Below are positions 38,813-48,547 of a stretch of DNA of 64,000 nt, one piece after another. A program made the translations under genes and the position numbers. The notes under the pieces were generated by a model. That model did no database searches. It saw nothing but the letters and a program-made list of their open reading frames with translations, and was not told the DNA's origin. Each line of letters opens with the position of its first letter. Position 1 is the first letter of the stretch. Location of the stretch: the NCBI GenBank assembly GCA_001304855.1, contig BBZN01000011.1, positions 1 through 64,000 of the forward strand, written 5' to 3'. Source of the stretch: Clostridia bacterium UC5.1-1D2. GTDB lineage: Bacteria > Bacillota > Clostridia > Lachnospirales > Lachnospiraceae.

Positions 38813-39673
38813 ATGTATCGGGTATTGCTTGCAGATGATGAACAGATCGAGAGGATGGCGTTGGCGAAGCGGCTGAGGAAGCATTTCGGGGACAGCCTGG
38901 AGATTCATGAGGCTGCCGACGGCGCCCATGCTCTGGAGGTGTTCCGGGAGGAGAGCAGCCAGATTGTGATCATGGATATTTCCATGCCGGAGATGGACGG
39001 GGTGACGGCTGCAGAGCAGATACGGAGGATGGACGAGGACTGCATTATTATCTTCCTCACGGCATACGATGATTTTGCCTATGCCAAGCGCGCCATTGTA
39101 ATCCGGGCCCTGGATTATCTGTTAAAGCCCTGCGAGGACGAGGAGCTGGCGGCAGTGATGGAGGAGGCCATGCGGCTTACGGACAGGCGTCTGGAGCGGA
39201 GCGGCAGGGATGTGGGGACAGGGGGAAGAACCGGGCGGGAAGGCGGAGCGGACGGAGAAAAGGCCGGGAAATCCCCGGAAAGCGCAGATGAGTTTCGGGA
39301 GTCCCCCGACGATGAAAGCCCGACGCCGGAGGGAGACAGCCGTCTGGCCCAGGCGGCGGAACGGATCCGTGAATTTATCCGCAGCAACTACATGAAAGAA
39401 ATTTCCATGCAGGACGGAGCCAGGATGATGAATTACTCCGACGCATATTTTTGTAAACTGTTTAAGCAGTGTTTTGACCAGAATTTCACAGCCTACCTGA
39501 CCAATTTCCGCATCAATGAGGCGAAACGTCTGCTCACGGACAAGAACGCCAGCGTCAAGGAAGTGAGTATGCAGGTTGGATATTATGATTCCAATTATTT
39601 TGCCAAAGTGTTTAAGAGAGTAACGGGAATGATACCATCGGAATTTAGAGATGGACAAAGTGCACAAAAATAA
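38813..39673 (+). CDS. YesN-type response regulator with AraC output domain
   Basis: 286 intact residues. The receiver domain (LLADDEQIERMALAKRL; phospho-Asp in IVIMDISMPEMDG; Lys in YLLKP) is joined by a charged Gly/Glu-rich linker (~residues 128-175) to an AraC double helix-turn-helix (MMNYSDAYFCKLFKQ; QVGYYDSNYFAKVFKR). Cognate to the preceding kinase. By position it activates the TRAP transporter operon 400 bp downstream. Confidence 0.93.
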   Translation: MYRVLLADDEQIERMALAKRLRKHFGDSLEIHEAADGAHALEVFREESSQIVIMDISMPEMDGVTAAEQIRRMDEDCIIIFLTAYDDFAYAKRAIVIRALDYLLKPCEDEELAAVMEEAMRLTDRRLERSGRDVGTGGRTGREGGADGEKAGKSPESADEFRESPDDESPTPEGDSRLAQAAERIREFIRSNYMKEISMQDGARMMNYSDAYFCKLFKQCFDQNFTAYLTNFRINEAKRLLTDKNASVKEVSMQVGYYDSNYFAKVFKRVTGMIPSEFRDGQSAQK

Positions 39674-40082
39674 GAAGTAAATTTTGTGCATATATACGGA
39701 TAGTCACAAGAGAAAAAGAGGGGAGGACAAAATCTTCTTCCTAAAAGACAAAGTTTTACGGTACAAAATAAAAGCCCCCGGCTATATAATTAAGAAGTTG
39801 TTAAGAGCGGCGCCAAAAACCTTAACGCATTTTGATTATACAGCCATGGGGCTTTTCTCTGCTTTAAAATACCTGCAGAGCGTGTTTAGACAAAAACAGT
39901 ATGGGAAGTGGAAAAACAGTCTAAAATATTCAGGTAGGCAATGAGCGGTACAAAAAATACCGCCGGGTACAGCGGACCGGGCAAGTGAACGCAGAGCTGC
40001 ACTTAATAGGGCAGGCCAGGCTAAGCCCCACAACACCCCAAATTTCAATTTGCATTATCAACAGGGAAAGGAATGGAAAACA
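39674..40082. other. 409-bp gap before the TRAP operon
   Basis: Non-coding. One 86-codon frame in it has no ribosome site and no protein-like composition. I see no clear -35/-10 pair, terminator or known operator; an activator-dependent promoter is expected here. Confidence 0.4.
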
Positions 40083-41102
40083 GTGAGAAGAATCTTAAAG
40101 AAACTGACAGCCTGTATACTTGCGGCTGCTGTTGGGATCGGCCTTACAGGCTGCAGCGGGATAACCTCGGGAAAGAGGATTATCCGTATATCCCACGCAC
40201 AGTCGGAAACCCATCCTGAGCACATCGGCTTCTGGCATTTAAGGAGTATGTGGAAGAACGTCTGGGAGACAAGTATGAAGTGCAGATCTTCCCCAACGAG
40301 ATTCTGGGTTCAGCCCAGAAGGCCATAGAGCTGACACAGACAGGAGCTATCGATTTTGTAGTTGCAGGAACTGCTAATCTGGAGACATTTGCAAGCGTGT
40401 ACGAGATATTCAGCATGCCCTATCTTTTTGACTCCGAGGATGTTTACAAATCGGTTATGCAGGATACGGAATATATGGAGCAGGTTTACGCCTCCACAGA
40501 TGAGGCAGGATTCCGTGTGGTAACCTGGTACAACGCAGGCACCAGAAATTTTTACGCTAAAACACCCATCCACACCCCTGATGATTTAAAAGGCAAAAAA
40601 TCAGAGTGCAGCAAAGCCCGGCCAGCGTAGCCATGGTCAATGCTTTTGGCGCGGCTGCAGCCCCCATGGGCTTTGGAGAGGTTTACACAGCCATTCAGCA
40701 GGGTGTTATTGACGGAGCCGAGAACAATGAGCTGGCTCTCACCAATAACAAACACGGAGAGGTTGCAAAATATTATGCCTATAACAAGCACCAGATGGTG
40801 CCGGATATGCTGGTTGCTAACCTTAAATTCTTAAACGGCCTGAGTCCTGAGGAATACGACATTTTCAAGGAAGCCGCGGCCCTTTCCACCCAGGTGGAGA
40901 TGGAGGAGTGGGACAAGAGCATCCAGGAGGCAAAAATATCGCCATAAACGATATGGGAGTGGAATTTATCGATGTGGACGTGGAGGCGTTCAAGCAGAGA
41001 GTACTTCCTCTTCATGAGAAAATGCTCAGTGATAACCCCAAGATCACAGACCTCTACAATTACATCCAGGAAGCCAACAAGAAAGCGAAGGGAGGACAAT
41101 AA
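40083..41102 (+). CDS. TRAP transporter solute-binding protein DctP, three frameshifts
   Basis: Lipoprotein signal with lipobox (GIGLTGC), then the DctP fold: RISHAQSETHPEHIG, FPNEILGSAQKAIELTQTGAID, AGTRNFYAKTPIHTPDDLKG and the signature AAPMGFGEVYTAIQQGVIDG. Lost bases near 40228 (C), 40601 (A of a run) and 40937 (A of a run) split it. Repaired length ~341. GTG 40083 follows GGGAAAGG. It captures an acidic substrate outside the membrane, most likely a uronate given the context. Confidence 0.9.
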
Positions 41103-41105
41103 AAT

Positions 41106-41603
41106 ATGGAAGGAATGCATAAAGCAAGAGCCGCAATCATGCGTGTTCTGGGCGTATTCATCATCTGCCTCTTTGCAGCCATGACTGTAATCGGCGCCTA
41201 TCAGATCATAACCCGGTATTTCTTTAACCGGCCCAGTACTGTATCTGAGGAGCTTCTGACCTACTCATTTACGTGGATGGCCCTTCTGGCTTCCGCCTAT
41301 GTATTTGGCAAGCGGGACCACATGCGGATGGGATTCCTTGCAGACAAGCTGTTGGGAGCCCCTAAAAAATATCTGGAGATCGCCATTGACCTTCTGTCCT
41401 TTTCATTTGCAGGTGTTGTGATGGTTTACGGAGGCATTTCCATCACCAAGCTGACGATGATTCAGACCACGGCGTCCCTGCGCGTGCCTATGGGGTATAT
41501 CTATGTGATTGTACCTGTAACGGGGATTTTGATTATGGTGTTCAGTCTTATGAACGCGGCCGATATGATGCATACGGATTTCAGCGAAAAGGAGGGTGCA
41601 TAA
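41106..41603 (+). CDS. TRAP transporter small permease DctQ
   Basis: 165 intact residues with four hydrophobic helices and the family pattern around YQIITRYFFNRPSTVSEEL and AYVFGKRDHMRMGF. It lies 3 bp after DctP and 1 bp before DctM, so the three are one operon; DctQ bridges the permease complex. Confidence 0.93.
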   Translation: MEGMHKARAAIMRVLGVFIICLFAAMTVIGAYQIITRYFFNRPSTVSEELLTYSFTWMALLASAYVFGKRDHMRMGFLADKLLGAPKKYLEIAIDLLSFSFAGVVMVYGGISITKLTMIQTTASLRVPMGYIYVIVPVTGILIMVFSLMNAADMMHTDFSEKEGA

Positions 41604-41604
41604 T

Positions 41605-42911
41605 ATGGATATTGCAGTTGCCTGCGGACTGATTATTCTGGTCCTTTTGTTAATAATGCTTCTGGCCGGCGTACCCATAGCGGTGGCCTTGGCCGTCTCT
41701 TCCATTTGCGCCATTCTGCCTGTACTGAACACAGGGGCTTCGGTGCTTACGGGGGCCCAGCGGATTTTTTCCGGTATTTCCGTTTTCAGCCTTCTGGCCA
41801 TCCCGTTTTTTATACTGGCAGGAAATATTATGAATAAGGGCGGAATTGCTATCCGTCTCATCAATTTTGCAAAGCTTTTCACCGGTCGGATTCCGGGAGC
41901 GCTGGCACATACCAACGCTGTGGCCAACATGCTGTTCGGCGCAATCTCCGGTTCCGGTACGGCTGCCGCTTCAGCCATGGGCTCTATTATCGGACCTATT
42001 GAGGAGGAGGAGGGCTATGACAGAGACTTTTCCGCAGCAGCCAACATTGCCACAGCCCCCACAGGCCTGCTGATTCCTCCCAGCAATGTTATGATTACCT
42101 ATTCGCTGGTCAGCGGCGGAACCTCTGTGGCAGCCCTGTTTATGGCAGGTTATATTCCGGGGATTCTCTGGGGACTTGCCTGTATGGCGGTTATCTTCTA
42201 CTTTGCCAAGAAAAAAGGATACAGAAGCACCCGGAAATTCAGCTCCAGTGAAAAGCTGAAGGTGGTTTTTCAGGCGCTGCCCTGCCTTCTGATGATCGTA
42301 ATTGTAATTGGCGGTATTATCAGCGGTATTTTCACAGCTACGGAGGGAAGCGTGGTAGCGGTAGTTTACAGCCTGATATTATCTCTGTTTTTCTATAAGT
42401 CCATTAAATTTTCAGAACTTCCGAAAATTTTTCTGGATAGTGCAGAGATGACCGGTATCATTATTTTCCTTATTGGCGTTTCCAGTATTATGAGCTGGGT
42501 TATGGCGTTTACAGGAATTCCTACGGCCGTATCCCAGGCAATGCTGGGAATCAGCAACAACAGGTATGTGATTCTGTTTATTATCAATATTCTGCTGCTG
42601 ATTATCGGTACATTTATGGATATGACTCCGGCCTGTCTTATTTTCACGCCGATTTTCCTTCCTATCTGTCAGGCCCTGGGTATGAACACGGTACATTTTG
42701 GCATTATGATGATATTTAACCTGTGTATCGGAACCATCACTCCCCCTGTGGCACTACGCTGTTTGTAGGAGTCAAGGTTGGAAAGACCAAGATTGAAAAT
42801 GTAATCAAGCCTCTGCTTCTCTACTTTGCAGCCATATTTATAGTGCTGCTGCTGGTATCCTATGTGCCAATCATCTCCATGTGGCTTCCGGGGCTCCTGG
42901 GTTATGTATAA
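41605..42911 (+). CDS. TRAP transporter large permease DctM, frameshifted
   Basis: Twelve-helix transport subunit with DctM landmarks (GVPIAVALAVS; FGAISGSGTAAASAMGSI; TATEGSVVAVVYSLILS; GTITPPVG). A G lost near 42752 turns PPVGTTLFVG into a stop; repaired length ~436. GGAGGG precedes ATG 41605. Sodium-driven uptake of the substrate bound by DctP. Confidence 0.94.
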
Positions 42912-42929
42912 AGAATAGAAAAATGTATG

Positions 42930-42964
42930 CTGCCGGCAGTTATGGATCACTGCCGGCGGTTTTT
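42930..42964 (+). terminator. Terminator of the TRAP operon
   Basis: CTGCCGGCAGT pairs with ACTGCCGGCGG over an 8-nt loop, followed by TTTTT. Confidence 0.85.
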
Positions 42965-43114
42965 GCCTTTTTACAGAGGATTGCGTTGCGGTTTTTACCG
43001 GCATTTGGTATAGTACTAGAGTGCCTTTGAAAGCAAGGCAGGAGGCGCAGCTGACACAAAGCAATTTTCATATACGCTCTGGAGTATTTATTAGTAAGTG
43101 GGGAATCAGACAGA

Positions 43115-44025
43115 ATGGCGGAGATATTGATAAAGGCAGCGTCCTTTGTGGCGATTATTATTATGGGAAATGTGCTGAGGCGGAAGGGATTCTTCAGAGA
43201 AGAAGATTTTTACGTACTGTCTAAAATTGTATTGAAGATTACCCTTCCTGCAGCAATCATATCCAATTTTTCGGGAATCGTTTTGCAGCCGTCTATGCTT
43301 GTAATGAGCCTCCTGGGATTTGGAGGAGGGGCTTTGCTGGTTTTACTGGCATTTCTGGTGTGCGCGGGTAAGAGCAGGGATGAGAAGGCATTTCACGTCC
43401 TTAACCTGACCGGTTATAATATCGGGAACTTTACCATGCCTTTTGCACAGAGTTTTCTGGGACCGCTGGGCGTGGTGGCAACAAGTATATTCGACTCCGG
43501 CAACGCCTTTATCTGTCTGGGAGGCACCTTCAGCCTGGCTGTTATGATTAAAGAGGGAAGGGGAGGGATTCGGCCGGGGCCTATTATAAAGACCCTGTTT
43601 CACTCGGTTCCCTTTGACGCCTATGTATTGATGATTATTTTGTCCCTTCTTCATATACCTCTGCCTGCGGCTGTGACATCTTTTACAGGCATAATAGCCG
43701 GGGCCAACGGGTTCATGGCTATGCTGATGATCGGGGTGGGCTTTAAGCTGAGCGGAGGCAGAGAGCAGACGGGAAGGATCGTGAAGATTCTGGGGATCCG
43801 GTATTCGGTATCCGTTGCTCTGGCGGCAGCCTTCTATCTGCTCCTGCCTTTGGGGCAGAATACCGCCAGGCCCTGGCAATTCTGGCCTTAAGCCCCATTG
43901 CCTCCGCAGCTCCGGCTTTTACCGGGAACATCGGGGGGGATGTGGGGCTTTCCAGCGTGGTGAATTCACTGTCTATCGTCATCAGTATTGTACTTATTAC
44001 CGGGACCCTGCTGCTGGTTCTGTAA
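43115..44025 (+). CDS. AEC (auxin efflux carrier) family transporter, frameshifted
   Basis: About 304 residues with ten hydrophobic helices; LPAAIISNFSG, GYNIGNFTMPFAQSFLGPLG and LALSPIASAAPAF are typical of bacterial AEC/MdcF-like carriers of organic acids. A G lost near 43858 shifts the last ~55 codons; repaired it ends TGTLLLVL at 44025. No clear ribosome site is visible close to ATG 43115. A malate or other acid substrate would fit next to the TRAP genes, but that is a guess. Confidence 0.88.
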
Positions 44026-44076
44026 AAGGGCGTTTGAACAATCTTGGAAGCGTTCAGGAATTACAGCTGGGCCCTA

Positions 44077-44577
44077 TCAGCAGATGTAGCCGGTCAGTTC
44101 ATGGATGTAGTCCGGCACTGCATCAGGAAAGATGTCCAACGCTGCGGCTAATTCTCCGAAGAGCAGTTTCCTGGCCGCTTTGACCCCATCTTTTTCACGG
44201 ATTGTCAAAAGCCTTCCCTTGCCCTTGCGGGAAATCTCCATATGAGAAATTTCCTTTATCATCGCAGCCAGCTCCAGACAGCTTCCCGACTGGAGAATCT
44301 GTTTGTAGATTTGAGGCCGTTCCCTGTCACTTGCGTACTTCTTGCATTTGACATCCGGCCATGACATAACAAAACTTTCAGCTTCCTCTTTTGTCATAAT
44401 ATCCCTCATCATTACCTTGTCGGTGTCTACAGGGATACAGATCGTTCTATTTGGCTCGAATTTTGGCGTCAGATAATAATATAATTTGTCATTATTTGAG
44501 AAATCTGTTTTGGATATCTCATTTACCTGACACACGCCCACGGTTCCGTAAAGTATAAAATTTCCTTTTTCAAACAA
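44077..44577 (-). CDS. CarD-family transcription regulator
   Basis: 166 intact residues. The N-terminal RNA-polymerase-interacting Tudor-like domain (FEKGNFILYGTVGVCQVNEI; YYYLTPKFEPNRTICIPVD) and helical C-terminus match CarD/CdnL/TRCF-type proteins, which bind the polymerase beta subunit and stabilise open complexes. Two kinds of repeats lie directly upstream and may be its control sites. Confidence 0.9.
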   Translation of the reverse strand: MFEKGNFILYGTVGVCQVNEISKTDFSNNDKLYYYLTPKFEPNRTICIPVDTDKVMMRDIMTKEEAESFVMSWPDVKCKKYASDRERPQIYKQILQSGSCLELAAMIKEISHMEISRKGKGRLLTIREKDGVKAARKLLFGELAAALDIFPDAVPDYIHELTGYIC

Positions 44578-44592
44578 GTTACCACCTTTCTG

Positions 44593-44626
44593 AACAGGTT
44601 CTGTTCACTGCTTAACAGGTATTGTT
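44593..44626 (-). promoter_or_regulatory. Direct repeats upstream of carD
   Basis: AACAGGTTCTGTT (44593-44605) and AACAGGTATTGTT (44614-44626), two mismatches, start-to-start 21 bp (two helical turns). Confidence 0.45.
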
Positions 44627-44651
44627 TAAGTATTTTTTATAATATAAAAAA

Positions 44652-44703
44652 TCACATATTTTTGTAAACCATCATAGGAATAATGACTTGCAAAAATATG
44701 TGA
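44652..44703. promoter_or_regulatory. 13-bp inverted repeat upstream of carD
   Basis: TCACATATTTTTG (44652-44664) and its exact complement (44691-44703) with 26 bp between; half-sites of an operator or a long hairpin. Confidence 0.5.
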
Positions 44704-44787
44704 AATCAGAATCTTATAAAAAAATACTACTTAATCATAGCACATTTTGAAGCAATTGTCAACTTGATTTGGGATTTTCGTTGCAGT

Positions 44788-44844
44788 ATGATGGTTTCTG
44801 CAATAAACGCCTCGGGATTTAGTTCCACTCCCCGGAGCATGAAC
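44788..44844 (-). repeat. 57-bp near-identical fragment of asrC
   Basis: The reverse strand matches 62728-62784 inside asrC with one mismatch in 57 bases (it would encode FMLRGVELNPEAFIAETI). The similarity ends abruptly on both sides. The rest of the 544-bp gap 44578-45121 holds the carD repeats, a terminator-like hairpin and nothing else convincing. Confidence 0.85.
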
Positions 44845-44910
44845 TAAAATACCATTGTGGGCACGCAAGGGTTTTATGCCCTTGGGAAGGATGGCCAAAG
44901 ACGAAAAAAT

Positions 44911-44942
44911 CCAGGCCCGCCGCACATTGGCGGCAGGCCTGG
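44911..44942 (-). terminator. Terminator-like hairpin, leftward
   Basis: CCAGGCC-GCCG pairs with CGGC-GGCCTGG; on the minus strand it is followed by ATTTTTT. No leftward gene is obvious to its right except the DUF1540 gene, 550 bp away. Confidence 0.5.
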
Positions 44943-45121
44943 AAAAAAGGGGAGGATAAGTATTAATTATTTTTCTCTTTCGTGTATACTCCTATTATGG
45001 CCGCCTTTTGAAATTATATACATTCGGAATAAAAATATTTTTAAACTAATTTTCTGACGCAGTTTATAAAAAAGAATAATGGGGCCCGGTTTTCTCCATA
45101 CTATTGTCAGAGGTGAAAAAT

Positions 45122-45274
45122 ATGAACAGAGATAAAGAGGAAAAGCTGGCGCAGAAGAAATCCAACGAAATGTTTAACAGCGTCACGGAAAAGGTGAAAC
45201 CGGAAAACCAGAATCAGACCCATAATTCCAGGCGGGAAGGGATGGGGCCTAATACAAAGAGAAAGCCTGTCTAA
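45122..45274 (+). CDS. Small basic/hydrophilic protein, unknown
   Basis: A 50-residue frame, MNRDKEEKLAQKKSNEMF start and GMGPNTKRKPV end, rich in Lys, Asn, Gln and Glu, with no hydrophobic core. AGAGGTG lies 8 bp upstream and a terminator follows. The size and composition suggest an intrinsically disordered protein such as a small acid-soluble spore protein type, but no family signature is present. Confidence 0.55.
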   Translation: MNRDKEEKLAQKKSNEMFNSVTEKVKPENQNQTHNSRREGMGPNTKRKPV

Positions 45275-45370
45275 TTGATGGTTGGGACAAGCTTTTTTCT
45301 ACTAAGAGAAAAGTTATCCACAATATTGTGGAAAAGAATGTGGATAAAGTTAAAATGTCTGAAAACATAA

Positions 45371-45422
45371 GGGGATCCCGTCCTTTTCCTGTATCAGCAG
45401 GACAGACGGGATTCCTTTTTTC
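45371..45422 (+). terminator. Terminator
   Basis: GGGATCCCGTCC and GACGGGATTCC arms with an inner TCCTG/CAGGA stem, followed by TTTTTT. Confidence 0.75.
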
Positions 45423-45492
45423 TAACGCCATGCCATGGAGTCCGGCATAAAAAATGGGGGCGTTCTCCGCCCCTCATTTCCTGCTTCCGCTA

Positions 45493-45663
45493 TTAAGCTT
45501 TGTTTACGAAAGACTCACAGTCTGTACATTCCTTCTTTGTAGGATTTGTCTCGTGTGTGCCAACCATAATTCTGTCCAGAGTACAGTAGTTTTCTTCCTG
45601 TGCGTGATGGGTGCAGTTCTTAATTGTACATTGGATGCTCTCATTCTTTCCGTCTACTTTCAT
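45493..45663 (-). CDS. DUF1540 domain protein
   Basis: 56 residues, below common ORF cut-offs. The sequence has four Cys and paired His (IQCTIKNCTHHAQEENYC ... KKECTDCESF), the pattern of DUF1540, a small putative metal-binding domain common in Clostridia. AAGGAGG sits 7 bp before ATG 45663. Function unknown. Confidence 0.85.
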   Translation of the reverse strand: MKVDGKNESIQCTIKNCTHHAQEENYCTLDRIMVGTHETNPTKKECTDCESFVNKA

Positions 45664-45799
45664 GGTAAACCTCCTTAAAATAAATAATTTATTTCCTGCT
45701 TAGTATTTGCAGAAACCAGTAAATCATACGGCAAATATGACCTTACAACCTATCTTTCTCAGGGGAATCTGCATATTTATCCCAGAAATGAAAATATAT

Positions 45800-45828
45800 T
45801 TGAAAAATCTTCCGATTTGTTATATACT
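45800..45828 (+). promoter_or_regulatory. Promoter of the SEC-C protein gene
   Basis: TTGAAA (45800-45805), 17-bp spacer, TATACT (45823-45828). Confidence 0.6.
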
Positions 45829-45928
45829 ATGGTTTATGAGTCCCCATGGACAGGCTGCATAAGGTTTTGCGTATATAGGTCATGGCGCGGACATGAACAT
45901 AAATAATACAAAAAGGATGGATGTTACA

Positions 45929-46435
45929 ATGGCATTATTAGAGACATGGAGAAATCTGGCATATGGAGACGGCTGGATGATAAAAAAGAGAAGAACTTTG
46001 GGCTGGATATTTTCAGATTGAAAAGGGAATTTACGAGCAGATTCTCTCCGCTCCCACAGAGGTGATTACAGGAACTGTCAAGGAGCTGGCCGACAGGTAC
46101 GGCACCGAACTTTTGATTATGACCGGTTTTCTGGACGGCATTAACGAAAGCTTGAAGGGCTACGAAAACCCCATCGATACCATGGAAGAAGATACCCAGG
46201 TTAAGATCGAGATCGATCCGGAGAAGCTTTATTACAATATGGTGGAAGCTAAGGCCGACTGGCTGTATGAGCTTCCTATGTGGGATGATATTCTCACGGA
46301 GGAGAAACGCAAGGAGCTTTATAAGACACAGAAGGCGTCCGGTACAATACGCAAGGACAAGAAGGTTTTCCCAAATGATCCCTGTCCATGCGGAAGCGGT
46401 AAGAAATACAAAAAATGTTGTGGTAAAAATGCGTA
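45929..46435 (+). CDS. SEC-C motif protein, frameshifted
   Basis: The C-terminus [19 protein letters not shown] is a classical SEC-C zinc motif (CxCx8CC), as in SecA. The rest is helical ([20 protein letters not shown]). Two lost bases near 45972 and 45999 obscure the first ~40 codons; repaired the protein starts [20 protein letters not shown] and has ~169 residues. The family may link to SecA or ribosomes; function unproven. Confidence 0.85.
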
Positions 46436-46470
46436 ATGGAAGCTCAAAAGCATAGGTTCCGCAGGATAAT

Positions 46471-46507
46471 GCCGCCTGTCCGGAGAATATCCGGGCAGGC
46501 GCTTTTG
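46471..46507 (+). terminator. Terminator after the SEC-C gene
   Basis: GCCTGTCCGG pairs with CCGGGCAGGC, followed by GCTTTTG. Confidence 0.6.
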
Positions 46508-46536
46508 CAATCTATATGAAAGGGATGGATAAGCCT

Positions 46537-47318
46537 ATGGAAGCATATACCGGTTTTGCGGAAGTTTACGATCTGTTTCAAGATAATGTACCTATAAGGA
46601 GTGGTGCGATTATCTTACGGGCCTTCTGAGAGAATATGGCGTGGAGGACGGCCTGGTGCTGGATCTGGGCTGCGGCACAGGAAATGTTACCAGACTTCTG
46701 GCAGAGGCCGGATACGATATGATCGGTGTGGATAATTCGGGTGAAATGCTTCAGATTGCTATGGACAAGGTGCAGGGAGCCGGTGGGAAAATACTGTATC
46801 TTCTTCAGGATATGCGTGAATTTGAACTTTACGGCACTGTAGGGGCAGTTGTGAGTATCTGTGATTCCATGAATTATCTTCTGGAATATGAGGATTTAAC
46901 CCAGGTGTTCAGGCTTGTAAACAATTACCTGGATCCGGGCGGGGTATTTATCTTTGATATGAACACAGAATATAAGTATAAGGAATTGCTGGGAGAGCGT
47001 ACCTTCGCGGAGGACCGGGAGGAGAGCAGCTTTATATGGAATAACTTTTATGACGAAGGGGAAGGGATCAATGAATACGATTTGATTCTTTTCATACGTG
47101 AGGGGGAGCTGTACCGGAAATTTGAGGAGACTCATTACCAGAGGGCCTACAGCTGGAAGATGTGAAGGCTGCAGCCTCAGACAGCGGCCTGGAATTTGTG
47201 GCTGCTTATGACGCCTGTACCATGACCCGGTCAGGAGGACAGCGAGCGAATCTATGTAGTGGTCCGGGAACAGCAAAAGTCCGGAGCCAAGAATGAGAAA
47301 AAAGACAAGGAGCGATAG
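46537..47318 (+). CDS. SAM-dependent methyltransferase, frameshifted
   Basis: Class I methyltransferase. The SAM loop VLDLGCGTGNVTRLLAEAG (motif I), GVDNSGEML (motif II) and SICDSMNYLLE follow the usual order. Breaks near 46583, 47152, 47222 and 47240 (each one base lost) affect both ends; repaired ~261 residues. Start is uncertain between ATG 46516, 46525 and 46537. The substrate cannot be read. It is 3 bp before hslO and likely co-transcribed. Confidence 0.85.
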
Positions 47319-47321
47319 AAA

Positions 47322-48200
47322 ATGGCAGATTATGTAATCAGAGCAACGGCAGCCCGGGGAGAGATCCGAGCGTTTGCGGCAACCACAAGAGATTTGACAG
47401 AGAAAGCCAGAAAGAACCATAACACAAGCCCTGTGGCCACAGCCGCCCTGGGCCGGCTCCTTACGGCAGGGGTTATGATGGGCTGTGAAATGAAAGGCGC
47501 GGAGGATCTTCTCACTTTGAAAATCCAGGGGGACGGACCTATTCAGGGACTTACGGTTACAGCGGATTCCAGGGGAAATGTAAAAGGGTATGCATTTAAC
47601 CCCATGGTAATGCTTCCCCCAAATGACAAGGGCAAGCTGGATGTAGGAGGAGCTCTGGGCGTAGGTGTGCTGAGTGTTATAAAGGATATCGGCCTGAAGG
47701 AGCCATACACAGGACAGACCATATTGGTGTCAGGAGAGATTGCGGAGGACATTACCTATTATTATGCCACCTCTGAGCAGACCCCTTCTTCCGTAGCCCT
47801 TGGAGTTCTCATGAACAGGGACAACACGGTTCGCCAGGCAGGCGGTTTTATAATTCAGCTGATGCCGGGGGCCGGGGAGGACGTCATTGGACGGCTGGAG
47901 GAGAAACTTAAGGAGATTACCTCTGTTACAACATTGCTGGATGAGGGAAACACGCCTGAGATGGTACTGGAGAACATTCTGGGAGAGTTCGGCCTGGAGA
48001 TTAACGACAGGATCCCTGCAGCATTTACATGCAGCTGTACAAAGAAACGGGTGGAAAAGGCGTTGATCAGTGTGGGAAAAAAGGAACTCCAGGAAATGAT
48101 AGACGACGGAAAGACCATTGAGGTGAACTGCCATTTTTGCAATAAGAATTATGCATTTACAGTGGACGAGTTAAAGGATTTATTTAACAAGGCCAGATAG
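47322..48200 (+). CDS. hslO: Hsp33 redox-regulated chaperone
   Basis: 292 intact residues. The C-terminal zinc/redox switch has CSC (CxC) at ~residue 237 and CHFC (CxxC) at ~270. Oxidation releases zinc and activates holdase function. GVMMGCEMKGAEDLLTLKI and SSVALGVLMN match the N-terminal domain. AAGGAGCG precedes ATG 47322. Confidence 0.96.
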   Translation: MADYVIRATAARGEIRAFAATTRDLTEKARKNHNTSPVATAALGRLLTAGVMMGCEMKGAEDLLTLKIQGDGPIQGLTVTADSRGNVKGYAFNPMVMLPPNDKGKLDVGGALGVGVLSVIKDIGLKEPYTGQTILVSGEIAEDITYYYATSEQTPSSVALGVLMNRDNTVRQAGGFIIQLMPGAGEDVIGRLEEKLKEITSVTTLLDEGNTPEMVLENILGEFGLEINDRIPAAFTCSCTKKRVEKALISVGKKELQEMIDDGKTIEVNCHFCNKNYAFTVDELKDLFNKAR

Positions 48201-48237
48201 GCCGGGGGAGGCTCAAGGCTCCGAAAAAGGCAACAAT

Positions 48238-48264
48238 AAAGCCAGTCTCGCGACTGGCCTTTTG
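48238..48264 (+). terminator. Terminator after hslO
   Basis: AAAGCCAGTC-TCGC-GACTGGCCTTTT: 7+ bp stem with a tetraloop and T-run; T-rich also on the other strand. Confidence 0.85.
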
Positions 48265-48349
48265 TAATCATTTGAAATCAGATATAACTTACTTCAACTT
48301 TCTATCAGTGATGATATATGTTTGAAAAAGGTACACTGTTGTTCATTGA

Positions 48350-48547
48350 TTAAAGTCTGGTTACGTTAGTAGCCTGGGGACCTTTAGCTCCGTTAACTAC
48401 GTCAAACTCGACTTCTGCGCCCTCGTCTAAGGACTTGAAGCCTTCCATGTTCAGACCTGAGTAGTGTACGAAAACATCGTTGCCCTGCTCGTCGGAAATA
48501 AATCCGTAACCCTTCTGGTTGTTGAACCACTTAACTGTACCTTTCAT
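48350..48547 (-). CDS. CspA-family cold-shock protein
   Basis: 65 residues, an OB-fold RNA chaperone. [17 protein letters not shown] contains RNP1 (KGYGFI) and DVFVHYSG holds RNP2. Intact. GGAGG precedes the ATG on the minus strand and a ~100-nt AT-rich leader is present, as is usual for csp genes. Confidence 0.96.
   Translation of the reverse strand: MKGTVKWFNNQKGYGFISDEQGNDVFVHYSGLNMEGFKSLDEGAEVEFDVVNGAKGPQATNVTRL

Noticed and set aside
39684..39944. 86-codon ORF after the YesN-type regulator
   Set aside because: No ribosome site, no hydrophobic core or domain pattern; looks like chance open frame.
44731..44925. 64-codon minus-strand ORF
   Set aside because: It runs through the asrC fragment in a frame different from asrC, and has no ribosome site.
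44889..44957. 22-codon frame MAKDEKIQARRTLAAGLEKRGG with a possible GGAAGG site
   Set aside because: Looks coding-like, but most of it is the arms of a GC-rich hairpin and it is too short to support.
45454..45678. 74-codon hydrophobic ORF on the plus strand
   Set aside because: It is the antisense shadow of the DUF1540 gene, which has a strong ribosome site and conserved Cys/His pattern.
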